Source of the DNA: Phycisphaerae bacterium
GTDB lineage: Bacteria > Planctomycetota > Phycisphaerae > Phycisphaerales > SM1A02
Assembly: GCA_002862305.1 (NCBI GenBank)
Contig: PKCS01000016.1
Span: 1-33,362 of the forward strand
Reading direction: 5' to 3'
Length of the DNA: 33,362 nt
In this document: positions 16,904 through 25,890 of the stretch, piece by piece
Layout: every line of letters begins with the position of its first letter
Numbering within the stretch: the stretch's first letter is position 1
Position numbers and translations under genes: made by a program
The notes under the pieces: generated by a model
The model's input: only the letters and a program-made list of their open reading frames with translations
The model's database searches: none
Told to the model about the DNA's origin: nothing

Positions 16904-18469
16904 ATGATCGACCCTCCAACCCTCATGCTGTTCCTCGCGGGGGCTGACGGGCACCTCCAGGACGCCCCGGCCTCCACGGGTCCCGACTGGTGGGGGGCCC
17001 TCGCCGGACTCCACCCCCTGGTCATCCACTTCCCGATCGCCCTGATCATCGTCGCGGCCCTCGTGGAACTGGTCGCCCTGCTGGCACGGCACCATCGACT
17101 GACCTCCTTCGGCATCATCGCGGTCCTGGTCGGCACCCCGTTCGCGGTCCTCGCGGCCTGGAGCGGCTGGTCCCTCGCCGACGAGGGATACGGGCGCGGC
17201 CTGGAACTCGACCTCCACCGCTGGCTGGGGGTCGCCTCGGTCGGGCTCCTGGCGCTGATGTTCGTGCTGACCCTCGTCAGCTGGTTCGGTCACCGTCAGT
17301 GGGCCACGGGAAGCGTGCGCGGTCTGCTGCTGGTCTCGGCCATCCTGATCGGGATCACCGCCCACTTCGGGGGTGACATGGTCTGGGGCAAGTCGCTGGT
17401 CGCCGAGTCCCTGTTCCCGGGACCGGACGCCACCTCCGACGTGCGCACCGCCGCCGGCGAGGGCACCGGGGCGGTCCGCGACGACCCGGCCCCCGCGGCC
17501 ACCCCTGCCGAGCCGGCCGGCACCGCCGGCCCGACCGTGGCGGCGGTTTCCTTCGAGGCGCAGGTGAAGCCGATCCTCGACACCCACTGCTGGGACTGCC
17601 ATGGTCCGACCGGCCGGGCCAAGGCCGGGATCAGGCTGGCCTCGGCCGCCGATTTCAGTCGGGACATCCATGGTGCCCCCATGGTCGATCCGGGTTCCCC
17701 CGAAGGCAGCGAGCTGTTCAAGGTCGTGAACCTGCCACGCGACGACGACCTCGCGATGCCGCCGAGCGGCCCCGGCCTGACCAAGCAGGAGATCGAGGTG
17801 CTCCGGCGCTGGATCCTCGAGGGGGGACGGCTCGAGCCGGCGGCCGCGGCCCCGTCGACCGCCGACGTCACCCGGGACGAACCAAGGCCCCAGGACCCGC
17901 CCGCTCCCCCCGGGGCGGATCCACTCACCGACGCCCAGCGGTCCGCGATGCGCGACTCGACGTCACGCCTCCGCGAGCGAGGGGTGTCGATCCGCCCGGT
18001 TTCCGTGGACAACCCCTTCCAGGTGCTCAACGCCAACGGCCTGAGCCACCGCCTGGAACCTCCCTTCGGGGATGCGGACCTCGCGCTGGTGGCCGGCCTG
18101 CGCCCCGTGCTGCAGGACCTCGACCTCGCCAACACCGAGGTCACCGACCGGGGGATCTCGGACCTCGCTGGATTCGACCACCTCGAGCGCATCTCCCTGA
18201 AGGACACCGCCACCTCCGATCCCGGGGCCCGGGTCCTCGCGGGTCTTCCCGCCCTCGAGGTCGTCAACCTCTTCGGGACGCAGCTGGGCGACGAGGGACT
18301 GCTCGAGCTCGCCCGTTCAGCCAGCATCCGCCGAATCTACGCCGGCCAGACCCTGGTGACCGAGTCCGGCGTGGAGGCCGCCCGGCGGCTGCGAGCGGAC
18401 GTGACCATCATCTGGGCGGCCCCCGTGCTCCCGGCCACCACCGCCTCCGCCGCCTCGCCCGGCCTCTAG
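16904..18469 (+). CDS. Fusion of DUF2231 membrane domain, cytochrome c and leucine-rich-like repeats
   Basis: This encodes 521 residues; AAGGA lies 6 nt before the ATG. Residues about 34-160 are a four-helix DUF2231-like membrane domain with HPLVIHFPIALII at the first helix, HRWLGV at the third and a conserved-looking HFGGDMVWG at the end of the fourth; such domains carry histidines that may bind haem. A disordered A/P/T linker leads to a cytochrome c domain: CWDCH at 229-233 binds haem, and Met285 in AMPP is the probable axial ligand. A second P-rich linker leads to about 385-500, which reads as leucine-rich-like repeats (LQDLDLANTEVTDRGISDLAG, then LERISLKDT and LEVVNLFGTQLGDEGLLELA). The fusion suggests an inner-membrane, periplasm-facing electron carrier with a protein-binding tail. 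Partners are not in the window. Confidence 0.82.
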   Translation: MIDPPTLMLFLAGADGHLQDAPASTGPDWWGALAGLHPLVIHFPIALIIVAALVELVALLARHHRLTSFGIIAVLVGTPFAVLAAWSGWSLADEGYGRGLELDLHRWLGVASVGLLALMFVLTLVSWFGHRQWATGSVRGLLLVSAILIGITAHFGGDMVWGKSLVAESLFPGPDATSDVRTAAGEGTGAVRDDPAPAATPAEPAGTAGPTVAAVSFEAQVKPILDTHCWDCHGPTGRAKAGIRLASAADFSRDIHGAPMVDPGSPEGSELFKVVNLPRDDDLAMPPSGPGLTKQEIEVLRRWILEGGRLEPAAAAPSTADVTRDEPRPQDPPAPPGADPLTDAQRSAMRDSTSRLRERGVSIRPVSVDNPFQVLNANGLSHRLEPPFGDADLALVAGLRPVLQDLDLANTEVTDRGISDLAGFDHLERISLKDTATSDPGARVLAGLPALEVVNLFGTQLGDEGLLELARSASIRRIYAGQTLVTESGVEAARRLRADVTIIWAAPVLPATTASAASPGL

Positions 18470-18613
18470 GTCCGCTTCCCGTCGCCGATCCCGTTCATTA
18501 TCCCCCTTTGTCGAATGGGATGTTCACCCCATGGATTTTCCCCCCAGTCTTGGCACAATTGACCTGCATTCACCCCTCGACCCAGAGTCGCACCCCGAAA
18601 GGATGATCGAAAG

Positions 18614-19222
18614 ATGACAATCGACCCACGTCGCACCGCGCTGGTGCTGATCGGCTTCCAGCGTGACTACTTCAACGAGGACGGGATCCTGCACGGCGTG
18701 GTCGAGGAGTCACACCGCGTCAGCGGCACCCTCGAGAACACCCTGGAGTTCATCGAGGCCTTCAAGGATTCCGAGATGCTGATGGTGAACACCCCGATCG
18801 TCTTCAGCGAGCTCTACGAGGAGCTGGAGAACCCGATCGGGATCCTCAAGACGATCCGCGACGTCGAGGCGTTCAAGCAGGGCGCCCCGGGATCCGAGGT
18901 CATCGACGAACTCGGTGCCTTCGGGGACCGGATCGTCACCCTGCCCGGGAAGAAGAGCTTCAACGCATTCTCCAACACCAAGCTGGGCGAGACGCTCAGG
19001 GAGCACGACATCGACACGCTGGTCTTCGCCGGCTGCGTCACCTCCATCTGCGTCCACGCAACCGCGCTCCACGCCTTCGACTCCGGGTACAACGTGGTCC
19101 TGCTCTCGGACTGCACCTCGTCGAGGACCGCCATCGAGCAGGACTTCTTCTGCGAGAACGTGTTCCCGCTCTTCGCCGAGGTCGCGCGCTCCACCGACCT
19201 CTACTCCACGGTCAGCGGATGA
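18614..19222 (+). CDS. Isochorismatase-fold cysteine hydrolase-like protein with altered catalytic site
   Basis: This encodes 202 residues; AAAGGA lies upstream of the ATG. The fold is that of the isochorismatase/nicotinamidase family. The cysteine is present (Cys146 in GCVTSICVHAT) with its usual preceding V-T, and the lysine is present in PGKKSFNAF (Lys113 or Lys114). The first strand reads ALVLIGFQRDYF, whereas family members have a catalytic Asp where this protein has Gly14; the downstream Asp18 of the motif is kept. Either Asp18 or another acid substitutes, or the protein is a non-hydrolytic binder or a different hydrolase subfamily. Its stop overlaps the start of the histidine kinase gene (ATGA), so the two products are made together. 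The substrate is unknown. Confidence 0.85.
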   Translation: MTIDPRRTALVLIGFQRDYFNEDGILHGVVEESHRVSGTLENTLEFIEAFKDSEMLMVNTPIVFSELYEELENPIGILKTIRDVEAFKQGAPGSEVIDELGAFGDRIVTLPGKKSFNAFSNTKLGETLREHDIDTLVFAGCVTSICVHATALHAFDSGYNVVLLSDCTSSRTAIEQDFFCENVFPLFAEVARSTDLYSTVSG

Positions 19223-20898
19223 GCGAACCCCGCGACGAGCCCGCCAGCGAGGCCGGCCGGGAGGGGGACGCCAGTCCCAACCGGTACGACCAGCTGATCT
19301 CGGAGAACCAGTTCCTCCTGGAGAAGCTGCACGCCGAGCACGATCGTCGCGCCCGCCTCAAGCTCGAGGCGATGCTCGCGGAGACGCCAGCGATCCACTT
19401 CGAGCTGGACCAGCAGCAGCGCATCGCCTACGTCAACCCGACGTGGAGCCGGGAGCTGCTGCACCCGGTCTCCGACGTCCTCGGTCGCCCGCTTTCCGAC
19501 TTCGTGGCCCCGTCCCACCAGGCCGTCCTGGCCGCCGCGCTCACCGAGCGTACCCGGGAGGACCACACCGACTCGGCTCCCGACATCTGCTTCATCGATC
19601 GCGAGGGTCGTCCCCTGTGGATGAGCATCCGATTCAGGTTGAATCGAAGCGGCACCATCAGCGGGAACATGCAGAACGTCTCGGTGCACCGTGAACTCGA
19701 GAACGAGCGGCTCCGGACCCAGAAGATCAACTCGATCGGTCGGTTCGCCGCCGGGTTCGCGCACGACTTCAACAACCTCCTGATGGCGATCACCGCGAAC
19801 CTCGACATCACCCGGCGGAAGCTCGAGTCCCGCGACATCCTCCTCGAGGAGGTCTCGCTGGCGCTGAGGGCCTGCGGCCACGCCTCCCAGATCACCAAGC
19901 AGCTGATGAACTACAGCTCCATCGGCCAGGAGCAGCTTCCGGTGGTGACCCCGGCCTCCATCACCGAGCTGGTCGAGGAAGCGGTGGAGATCGCGTTCCG
20001 GGGATCCCAGGTCCAGCCGATCCTCAGCATCGATCCCGGAATACCCATGGTCAGGATGGACGGTTCGCAGATCCACCAGGTGCTCAACAACCTGCTGCTC
20101 AACGCCGAGCAGTCGATGCCCGAGGGGGGGGTGATCAAGATCCGGATCCGGGAGCGGTACTACGCACCGCCCTCCAACCCGAACCACCAGGAGGGGGTGG
20201 CCATAGAGATCCGCGACCAGGGCGTGGGAATCGCCAAGGAGGACCTCGAACAGGTCCTGGAGCCCTACTTCACCACGAAGGAGATGGGCAACGGACTCGG
20301 GCTCACCACCGCCTACTGGATCGTGAAGCATCACGACGGCCTGATGGAGATCGAGAGCGCCCCCGGGAGCGGGACGATGGTCAGGGTCACCCTTCCGGTC
20401 TCCGAGGTGCAGGCAGCCCCCGCCGAGTCACCCGCCCGCAGCCAGCCGGTGCACAAGCCGCTGACGGTGCTGGTCATGGACGACGACGACCAGGTGCGTT
20501 CGGTGCTGGCGTCGATGCTCGAGTTGCTCGGGCACCGGGTGCTCACCTCGCGCAACGGGGAGGAGTGCCTCGCCAAGTACCTTGACTCACTGGTCGAGGG
20601 GAGCGAGCTCCCCTCGATCGACGTGCTGGTCCTCGACCTCGTCGTCGCCGGGGGCCGGGGCGGGATCTGGACGCTCGATCGGCTCCGGGAGGTGGATCCG
20701 GCGGTCCGGGCGGTGGTATCCACCGGGTTCAGCAAGGACCCCGTGGTCGAGGACTACGCCAGCCATGGCTTCGTGGGGGCCCTCCGGAAGCCGTACACCG
20801 TGGACGAGCTGCAGGCGAGGTTGTCCGAGGCCTGCGAGATCGATCCCCTCCGGGATTCACGAGGTCCAACGGACGAAACGCGGCCCCGGCACTCCTGA
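19219..20898 (+). CDS. Hybrid sensor histidine kinase: PAS, HisKA, HATPase, receiver
   Basis: This encodes 559 residues and no membrane segment, so it is probably cytoplasmic. A short coiled coil (about 22-55) precedes a PAS domain (about 55-160, with YVNPTWSRELLHP). The H-box is FAHDFNNLL with phospho-acceptor His182. The ATPase domain has N-box NNLLLNAEQSMPEGG (from 290), G1 DQGVGIAKED (333-342), PYFTTK and G2 GNGLGL (357-362). After a proline-rich linker the receiver (about 415-540) has the acidic cluster DDDD (421-424), phospho-acceptor Asp473, Thr502 and Lys524 in RKPYT. There is no DNA-binding output, so phosphate probably passes to a separate protein or feeds back. It overlaps the isochorismatase-fold gene by 4 bp, which suggests that protein or its product informs the kinase. 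Confidence 0.93.
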   Translation: MSEPRDEPASEAGREGDASPNRYDQLISENQFLLEKLHAEHDRRARLKLEAMLAETPAIHFELDQQQRIAYVNPTWSRELLHPVSDVLGRPLSDFVAPSHQAVLAAALTERTREDHTDSAPDICFIDREGRPLWMSIRFRLNRSGTISGNMQNVSVHRELENERLRTQKINSIGRFAAGFAHDFNNLLMAITANLDITRRKLESRDILLEEVSLALRACGHASQITKQLMNYSSIGQEQLPVVTPASITELVEEAVEIAFRGSQVQPILSIDPGIPMVRMDGSQIHQVLNNLLLNAEQSMPEGGVIKIRIRERYYAPPSNPNHQEGVAIEIRDQGVGIAKEDLEQVLEPYFTTKEMGNGLGLTTAYWIVKHHDGLMEIESAPGSGTMVRVTLPVSEVQAAPAESPARSQPVHKPLTVLVMDDDDQVRSVLASMLELLGHRVLTSRNGEECLAKYLDSLVEGSELPSIDVLVLDLVVAGGRGGIWTLDRLREVDPAVRAVVSTGFSKDPVVEDYASHGFVGALRKPYTVDELQARLSEACEIDPLRDSRGPTDETRPRHS

Positions 20899-20935
20899 GG
20901 GCACCGCCGCGACCGCACCGGGATGACGCGCCGAT

Positions 20936-22633
20936 TCAGCCGGTCCAGGCCGAGAGCAGCAGGGCGAGATCGCCGCCCGCGACCGCACCGTTGCCGTCGA
21001 TGTCGTAGATGCAGACCACGGTCCCATCACCCTCGTCGCAGGGACCCCAGTTGGCGAGCAGCTGGGTCAGGTCGGCCCCGTTGACCGCGTTGTCGCCGTT
21101 GAAGTCCCCGGGCAGGATCGGCTGGCTCTCGTACTCGATGATGATCCCGTTGACGAGGGCCTCCCCGCTGGCGTCGTTCCAGGATCCGTCGCCGTAGATC
21201 TGGCCGTAGTCCTCGGAGCCAGGGTTGCCCGCGTTGTTCGGTTCGTTCACTTCCCAGTTCGTGTAGACCAGCGGTTCGCCGGTGACCCACTGCCAGCCGC
21301 CGTCCGGTTCGACCGAGCCCGGCTGCTGGACGAGTCCGATCGCGATCCCACTGTCGACGTACACGTTCGGGAGGACGTTGTTCCTGAGCATGACGCCCTC
21401 CGCCGCGGAAGTGATGGTCACCAGGTGCCCGCCACGCTCCTCGGCGTAGAGGATCGCCTCGGGGGAGGTCATCGGGACCGGAAGGGCGAACCCCTCGTAC
21501 TCGTTGCCGTTCCCGCCCTCCGAGACCGGCCACAGGTAGCGGGTGGGGGAGCCCGGACGCTTCACCACGTACCCACCCCACTGCTCGGGGGTGTCGTTCC
21601 GGTTGTCGTTCCACCCGTTGCCGCTCAGCTGCCCGTAGTCCTCGCCGCCCGAGTCGTTCGGTTCGCCCGGGTTCCAGTTGGTGTAGGTGAGCGGGGTCCC
21701 GTCGGTCCACTTCCAGCCTCCCGAGGGCTCGGCGTACTCCGGATCGGCCCGGTCCTGGTAGAGGCCGATGGCGCAGATCCCGCTCCCGAGGCCTGATCCC
21801 GCGAATCGAACCACGGCGTCCTCCACCGCGCTGGAGATCGAGACCATCTGGTCCCCGGCCGCTTCCGCCTCCGCTCGGCACTCCTCCCACGTGGCGCTTC
21901 CTCCCGCCACCTCCCAGAGCTCGTAGAGGGTGTCCTCCTCGGCTCCCAGGTCCGTGGTCCAGGGCACCACCTTCTGCAGCGTCCGGGTGGAGGGCTGCAC
22001 GGTCAGGGTCCCGCTGCCGATGAAGAAGTTCGCGTAGGCGCCAAGGCAGATGTAGTAGTCACGGCCGGCCTCCGCGAGGAAGGTCAGCTGCTGGGTGAAC
22101 CCGTCGCACCCCGGCGAGTCGTCGAGGCAGTCAACCAGGTCCGCGTTGGTGCAGTTGTCGACGAAGATCGCGAGCCGGGTGTCGAAGGTCGCCTGGCTGC
22201 AGGTGGAAGCCACGTAGCTCCCGGATTCCGGGCAGCTCCATTTGAACCACAGCGCCCGGTAGAGCACGTCGTTGCCGAATCCGAGATCGCAGGTCCCGGT
22301 GATGTCCACGGTCAGGGTGGAGCTCGTGTTGTCGAAGGCCACCGCACCGTCCACGATCGTCTGGGACTCCGGGCAGTCGTCCGGCGGCGGGGGCGGTGGC
22401 GGGGCGCCCGGGCACTCCTTGTCGGTGCAGTCGCCCCCGTCGTTGTCGTAGCAGCACAGGTTCGCCCCGTCGAGCTGGTCGACCCCGTCGCAGAATCCGT
22501 CGCCGATGAAGAGCTCCTCGATGCAGTCCGAATCGGCGCAGTCCTCGACCTCCCCGACCGGGCAGGTTCCCGTCGGTCCGTTCAGGGCGAGGCACAGGCA
22601 GGCGAGTCCGGTGGTCGTACAGGCGATCGGCAT
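20936..22633 (-). CDS. Mosaic secreted lectin: LNR-like, PPC-like, two C-type-lectin and dockerin-like modules
   Basis: This encodes 565 residues; AAGGAG lies 6 nt before the ATG at 22633. The N-terminus (MPIACTTTGLACLCLALNG) is a weak, Cys-containing signal without basic residues. Residues about 32-69 match a Lin-12/Notch repeat (GDGFCDG, then CCYDNDGGDC). A polyproline tract (78-84) leads to a PPC-like beta domain (about 87-213, with DTRLAIFVDNC). Two C-type-lectin-like domains follow at about 225-360 and 370-500. Each has an EPN triplet (324-326 and 464-466), the mannose-type calcium site of this fold, and a WND triplet (341-343 and 485-487). The end (about 508-565) has two dockerin-like calcium loops (DFNGDNAVNGADL and DIDGNGAVAGGDL). 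It probably binds calcium and sugars outside the cell. It converges on the kinase gene with 37 bp between stops. Confidence 0.85.
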   Translation of the reverse strand: MPIACTTTGLACLCLALNGPTGTCPVGEVEDCADSDCIEELFIGDGFCDGVDQLDGANLCCYDNDGGDCTDKECPGAPPPPPPPDDCPESQTIVDGAVAFDNTSSTLTVDITGTCDLGFGNDVLYRALWFKWSCPESGSYVASTCSQATFDTRLAIFVDNCTNADLVDCLDDSPGCDGFTQQLTFLAEAGRDYYICLGAYANFFIGSGTLTVQPSTRTLQKVVPWTTDLGAEEDTLYELWEVAGGSATWEECRAEAEAAGDQMVSISSAVEDAVVRFAGSGLGSGICAIGLYQDRADPEYAEPSGGWKWTDGTPLTYTNWNPGEPNDSGGEDYGQLSGNGWNDNRNDTPEQWGGYVVKRPGSPTRYLWPVSEGGNGNEYEGFALPVPMTSPEAILYAEERGGHLVTITSAAEGVMLRNNVLPNVYVDSGIAIGLVQQPGSVEPDGGWQWVTGEPLVYTNWEVNEPNNAGNPGSEDYGQIYGDGSWNDASGEALVNGIIIEYESQPILPGDFNGDNAVNGADLTQLLANWGPCDEGDGTVVCIYDIDGNGAVAGGDLALLLSAWTG

Positions 22634-22765
22634 TTCATGCTCCTTGCTTGGTCCTGATTCAAGGTAGCACCATCTCGCGCCCTTTCCCCCCAGAACTCGC
22701 TCGATCCGGGCATGATCAAGCAGTTTTCGGGCCCAGCAGCCCGTTCTCCCCCCCGGACCGCCCCC

Positions 22766-24052
22766 TCAGCGGGTCCTGGGAAGGTCCGACCAGCGCGTGG
22801 TGTACCGCGGGGAGTGGTGGGCGCGCTTCATCTGCCATCGCTGGCGTTCCGGCCGCCCGACCGCGGCGGGCTGGAGCGTCCGCGGCCCCATGGTGCGGTT
22901 GATCCGGTCCAGCACGCCCATCAGGCGTTCGTCGCGGGCGTGGTCCCGATCGTCGAAGAGGCCGGACTGTGGATGCTCGAAGGCGAGTTCCGAGAGCATC
23001 ACGCCCGCCTTCTTGTAGTGGAAGCCCTCCCGCCAGATCCCCCGCCCCAGCTCGAGTGCCCGGCGGAGGATGACCGGGGTGACGTCGGTGTGCGGCAGGA
23101 GCTCGCAGGTGCCCGAGCGGTGGTACTGCGGCAGGTCCTCGCGGAACCGGTTGGTGTTGAGGAAGACCGAGATCCGCCCCGCCCGACCGCCTTCCGCGCG
23201 CAGCTTCTCCGCGGCGCGGGTGGCGTGGGTGGCGATCGCCTCCGAGAGGTCCGTCCAGTCGGTGACCATCTCCCCGAACGAACGCGACCGAACGAGGGTC
23301 TGCCGGGGTTCGACCACGGTCTCGAGCTCCTGGCACGGGACACCGTCGAGCTCGAGGGCGGTCCGCATCGCGACCACGTTGAAGTTGCGGCGGACTTCCG
23401 TCGGCGGCACCCGGGTGAGGTCCAGCGCGGTGGCGATGCCCAGGTCCAGGAACCGCCGCGACCAGCGGCGTCCGATGCCCCACACGTCCTGGATGCCGAT
23501 CGACTCCAGGGTCCGGCTCCGTTCCGGCTCATCCTCCGGGAACCGGTGCACCCCGCGGGATTCCGGGGTCCGCTTGGCGATCCGGTTCGCGGCCTTGGCC
23601 AGCGTCTTCGTGGTGCCCACGCCGATCGACACGGGGATCCCGGTCCACTGGCGGACCGTGCCCCGGATCGTCCGACACAGCTCGTCGAGGTCGCGCCCGG
23701 CCATCGGGGCGAGGTCCAGGAACACCTCGTCGATCGAGTAGACCTCGATGTCGGGCACGAACTGGCCGATGGTCTCGACCACCCGGCGGGAGAGGTCCTG
23801 GTAGAGGGTGTAGTTGGAGGACCGGACCACCACGCCCTGGGCGTCGATTCGGTCGCGGCACTTGAAGATCGGCTCGCCCATCCCGATCCCGAGGTCCTTG
23901 GCCTCCTGCGAGCGCGCGATCACGCATCCGTCGTTGTTGGAGAGCACCACCACCGGCCTCCCCTCCAGCCCCGGGTCGAAGACGCGTTCGCAGGAGGCGT
24001 AGAAGTTGTTGCAGTCGACCAGGGCGTACATCCGCTTCGCCGCCCGCCTCAT
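22766..24052 (-). CDS. umuC: DNA polymerase V catalytic subunit UmuC
   Basis: This encodes 428 residues. The start at 24052 overlaps the umuD stop (ATGA); an ATG seven codons later is the alternative. The palm motif [15 protein letters not shown] has Asp13 and steric gate Tyr18. [19 protein letters not shown] is diagnostic of Umu[11 protein letters not shown] gives Asp108 and Glu109. DVWGIGRRW marks the HhH, SRSFGE the little finger, and QSGLFDD near the end matches the beta-clamp motif region. The terminal [20 protein letters not shown] closely follows the E. coli UmuC ending. With cleaved UmuD it forms the mutagenic SOS polymerase. The length is normal. The gene is the second of the umuDC operon. 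Confidence 0.96.
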   Translation of the reverse strand: MRRAAKRMYALVDCNNFYASCERVFDPGLEGRPVVVLSNNDGCVIARSQEAKDLGIGMGEPIFKCRDRIDAQGVVVRSSNYTLYQDLSRRVVETIGQFVPDIEVYSIDEVFLDLAPMAGRDLDELCRTIRGTVRQWTGIPVSIGVGTTKTLAKAANRIAKRTPESRGVHRFPEDEPERSRTLESIGIQDVWGIGRRWSRRFLDLGIATALDLTRVPPTEVRRNFNVVAMRTALELDGVPCQELETVVEPRQTLVRSRSFGEMVTDWTDLSEAIATHATRAAEKLRAEGGRAGRISVFLNTNRFREDLPQYHRSGTCELLPHTDVTPVILRRALELGRGIWREGFHYKKAGVMLSELAFEHPQSGLFDDRDHARDERLMGVLDRINRTMGPRTLQPAAVGRPERQRWQMKRAHHSPRYTTRWSDLPRTR

Positions 24053-24471
24053 GGTTCGTGGATCACCGAACGAACCACCCCCCAGATCGAGACCTCGGTC
24101 TCGGGACCGCAGGCGATCGGGGGGTAGCCCGGGTGCTCGGCGGTCAGCGTCAGGCCGCGGGGGGTCCGGGTGAGTCGCTTCACGGTGAACTCCCCGTCGA
24201 CCACCGCCACCACGACCCGGCCCGGGGCCGCGTCGAGGGCGCGATCGACCACCAGGAGGTCGCCGTCGTGGATGCCCGCGCCGAGCATCGAGGAGCCCCC
24301 GGCACGCAGGAAGAACGTCGCCGCGGGGTGGGGGATCAGTTCCTCGTTGAGGTCGAGGCTGCGTTCGACGTGGTCGTCGGCGGGGGAGGGGAAGCCGGCC
24401 TCGACGCGGGAGGCCAGCAGCGGCCGGACGACCCGGGTGGTCCGGGAGGAGGTTGGGTGCGGGGCGGTCAT
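24049..24471 (-). CDS. umuD: UmuD, self-cleaving subunit of DNA polymerase V
   Basis: This encodes 140 residues, the family's usual length. The cleavage site is Ala25-Gly26 in [11 protein letters not shown], matching the Cys-Gly site and FPSPA context of E. coli UmuD. The nucleophile is Ser61 in [14 protein letters not shown] and the base is Lys98 in DGEFTVKRL. RecA-stimulated self-cleavage would yield UmuD', the partner of UmuC. The stop codon overlaps the umuC start. The ribosome-binding site before the ATG at 24471 is poor. A promoter-like region with an SOS-box-like repeat lies immediately upstream, so the operon is probably damage-inducible; that is an inference from position and sequence. 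Confidence 0.95.
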   Translation of the reverse strand: MTAPHPTSSRTTRVVRPLLASRVEAGFPSPADDHVERSLDLNEELIPHPAATFFLRAGGSSMLGAGIHDGDLLVVDRALDAAPGRVVVAVVDGEFTVKRLTRTPRGLTLTAEHPGYPPIACGPETEVSIWGVVRSVIHEP

Positions 24472-24480
24472 GGGGCGGAT

Positions 24481-24508
24481 ACCCTAACAGAACACGAACA
24501 GAATGCAA
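24481..24508 (-). promoter_or_regulatory. Candidate LexA-controlled promoter of umuDC
   Basis: On the minus strand TTGCAT (24503-24508) and TAGGGT (24481-24486) are separated by 16 bp and could be the -35 and -10 boxes. Within and across the spacer lies GTTC-N7-GTTA (24485-24499), one base from the alphaproteobacterial LexA box GTTC-N7-GTTC, and a directly repeated TGTTC. An operator over the promoter of umuD is what SOS control predicts. This organism's LexA motif is unknown, so the call is tentative. Confidence 0.45.
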
Positions 24509-24601
24509 CCCCCGGACCGGCGAGGTCCCGGAAATCCACGAACTTCCCCCGACCATCCGCTTCGGACCGGGGGTGGGGCGATCCGAGCGTATCTTCGTGG
24601 C

Positions 24602-25861
24602 ATGACCAGACACGATCTTCAAGTGGCGGCGGTGGCGACGTGCGTGCTGTGCGCGAGCCCCGCCTGGGCCGGGGGGGACGCGCCCCGCTTCGAGCGGCTT
24701 CCCGACGGCTACGCCAACGGCGTCTCCGACGACGGTTCCCTCGTCGTCGGGGAGCGCTTCGGGCTCGGGGCGTTCGCCTGGACCCTCGACGGGGTGACCG
24801 ACCTCGGCGGGAGCGCCGCGGTCGCGGTGGGCGGGGACGGTCGGTACGTCGCGGGCAACGCCTCCAACGCGTCGTTCGGGGATTCCGCGGGGCGCCATGA
24901 CCTCCTGACCGGGGACTGGTGGCTGCTCGGCGGCCTGGGGTCGACGGGGTGCGATGCCAGCGTGTCGACCGCGTACGACCTGACCAGCGACGGGACCCGC
25001 TGCGTCGGACTCGGCTGGGACGGGTGCAGCGCGGGTGCGTTCCTCTGGACCGCCGGGGTGGGGATCGAGGCGTTGCCGCAACAGGGACCGTTCTCCTCCC
25101 GTGCGGACACCATCTCGGGCGACGGCACCGTGATCGGTGGCTGGGACGAAGCGAGCAACGGGTCCCGTCGGGCCGCGGTCTGGCGTCCGGTGCCGGCCAC
25201 CGGCGGGTGGACCCAGTCGCTGGTCCTGGCCGGCACCCCCGGCAACGCGGCGGGCTACGGGGAGGTCAACGGATCCAACGGGGACGGTTCGATCCTGGTG
25301 GGGATGGCCGACGGCTCGAGCACCTCGACCTCCGGCGCGTTCGTGCTGCGCGAGGACACCGGGTTCGAACTGCTCGGGCTGATGCCGTCATCGCAGTTCC
25401 CGGTGGTGGGGGGCGCGCTCGACGTGACCGAGGACGGGAGGGCCGTCGTCGGGTTCCAGCGCGAGGGAGCGGGGGGGTTCTCCTCGTTCCGGGCGACCTA
25501 CTGGTCGGAGGACACCGGCCTGGTCGAGCTGCGGGACCACCTGGAGTCCCTCGGCGTGGAGCTCCCCGCCGGATTCACCCTCGCCGCGGCGCAGTCGATC
25601 AGCGACGACGGCCGGGTCATCTGCGGATGGGGCTACGAGGACGTCATCTTCTTCCCCGACGCGTGGATCGTGGTGCTGCCCGCCGGGGAGTCGCCGTGTC
25701 CCGCCGACTTCGACGGGAACGCCGCGGTCGACGGCGCGGACCTCTCGCGGCTCCTGGTCGCCTGGGGTTCCTCGGATGCGGGGGTCGACCTCGACGGCAG
25801 CGGCACGGTCGACGGCGCGGACCTGGCACTGTTCCTCGCCGAGTGGGGCGACTGCGGCTGA
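24602..25861 (+). CDS. Secreted HAF-repeat-like protein with dockerin-like C-terminus
   Basis: This encodes 419 residues. The ATG at 24602 was chosen because a signal peptide follows at once ([20 protein letters not shown], cleavage near AWA-GG); the open frame upstream overlaps the umuD promoter. Residues about 30-350 carry spaced repeats of the HAF/beta-propeller kind, such as [49 protein letters not shown] and [11 protein letters not shown], alternating with WT/FVLRED-like strands. The last 55 residues hold two calcium loops ([13 protein letters not shown] and [13 protein letters not shown]), the dockerin-like tail common in Phycisphaerae secreted proteins. The ligand or activity is unknown. 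It is transcribed divergently from umuDC and converges on the tRNA genes. Confidence 0.82.
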   Translation: MTRHDLQVAAVATCVLCASPAWAGGDAPRFERLPDGYANGVSDDGSLVVGERFGLGAFAWTLDGVTDLGGSAAVAVGGDGRYVAGNASNASFGDSAGRHDLLTGDWWLLGGLGSTGCDASVSTAYDLTSDGTRCVGLGWDGCSAGAFLWTAGVGIEALPQQGPFSSRADTISGDGTVIGGWDEASNGSRRAAVWRPVPATGGWTQSLVLAGTPGNAAGYGEVNGSNGDGSILVGMADGSSTSTSGAFVLREDTGFELLGLMPSSQFPVVGGALDVTEDGRAVVGFQREGAGGFSSFRATYWSEDTGLVELRDHLESLGVELPAGFTLAAAQSISDDGRVICGWGYEDVIFFPDAWIVVLPAGESPCPADFDGNAAVDGADLSRLLVAWGSSDAGVDLDGSGTVDGADLALFLAEWGDCG

Positions 25862-25890
25862 TCGGGGGTCGTCGCGGGCGTGGGTTCGAA

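Noticed and set aside
18540-18565. A sigma-54-like promoter (TTGGCAC then TGC) before the isochorismatase-fold gene
   Set aside because: The GG and GC elements are about two bases too far apart for a -24/-12 promoter.
22712-24127. A 471-codon plus-strand frame opposite umuC
   Set aside because: umuC is unmistakable on the minus strand; the plus frame has no recognisable motif.
20936-25861. A cellulosome-like system, because two proteins have dockerin-like tails
   Set aside because: No cohesin, scaffoldin or glycoside hydrolase is present in the window, and such tails are common in Phycisphaerae proteins.
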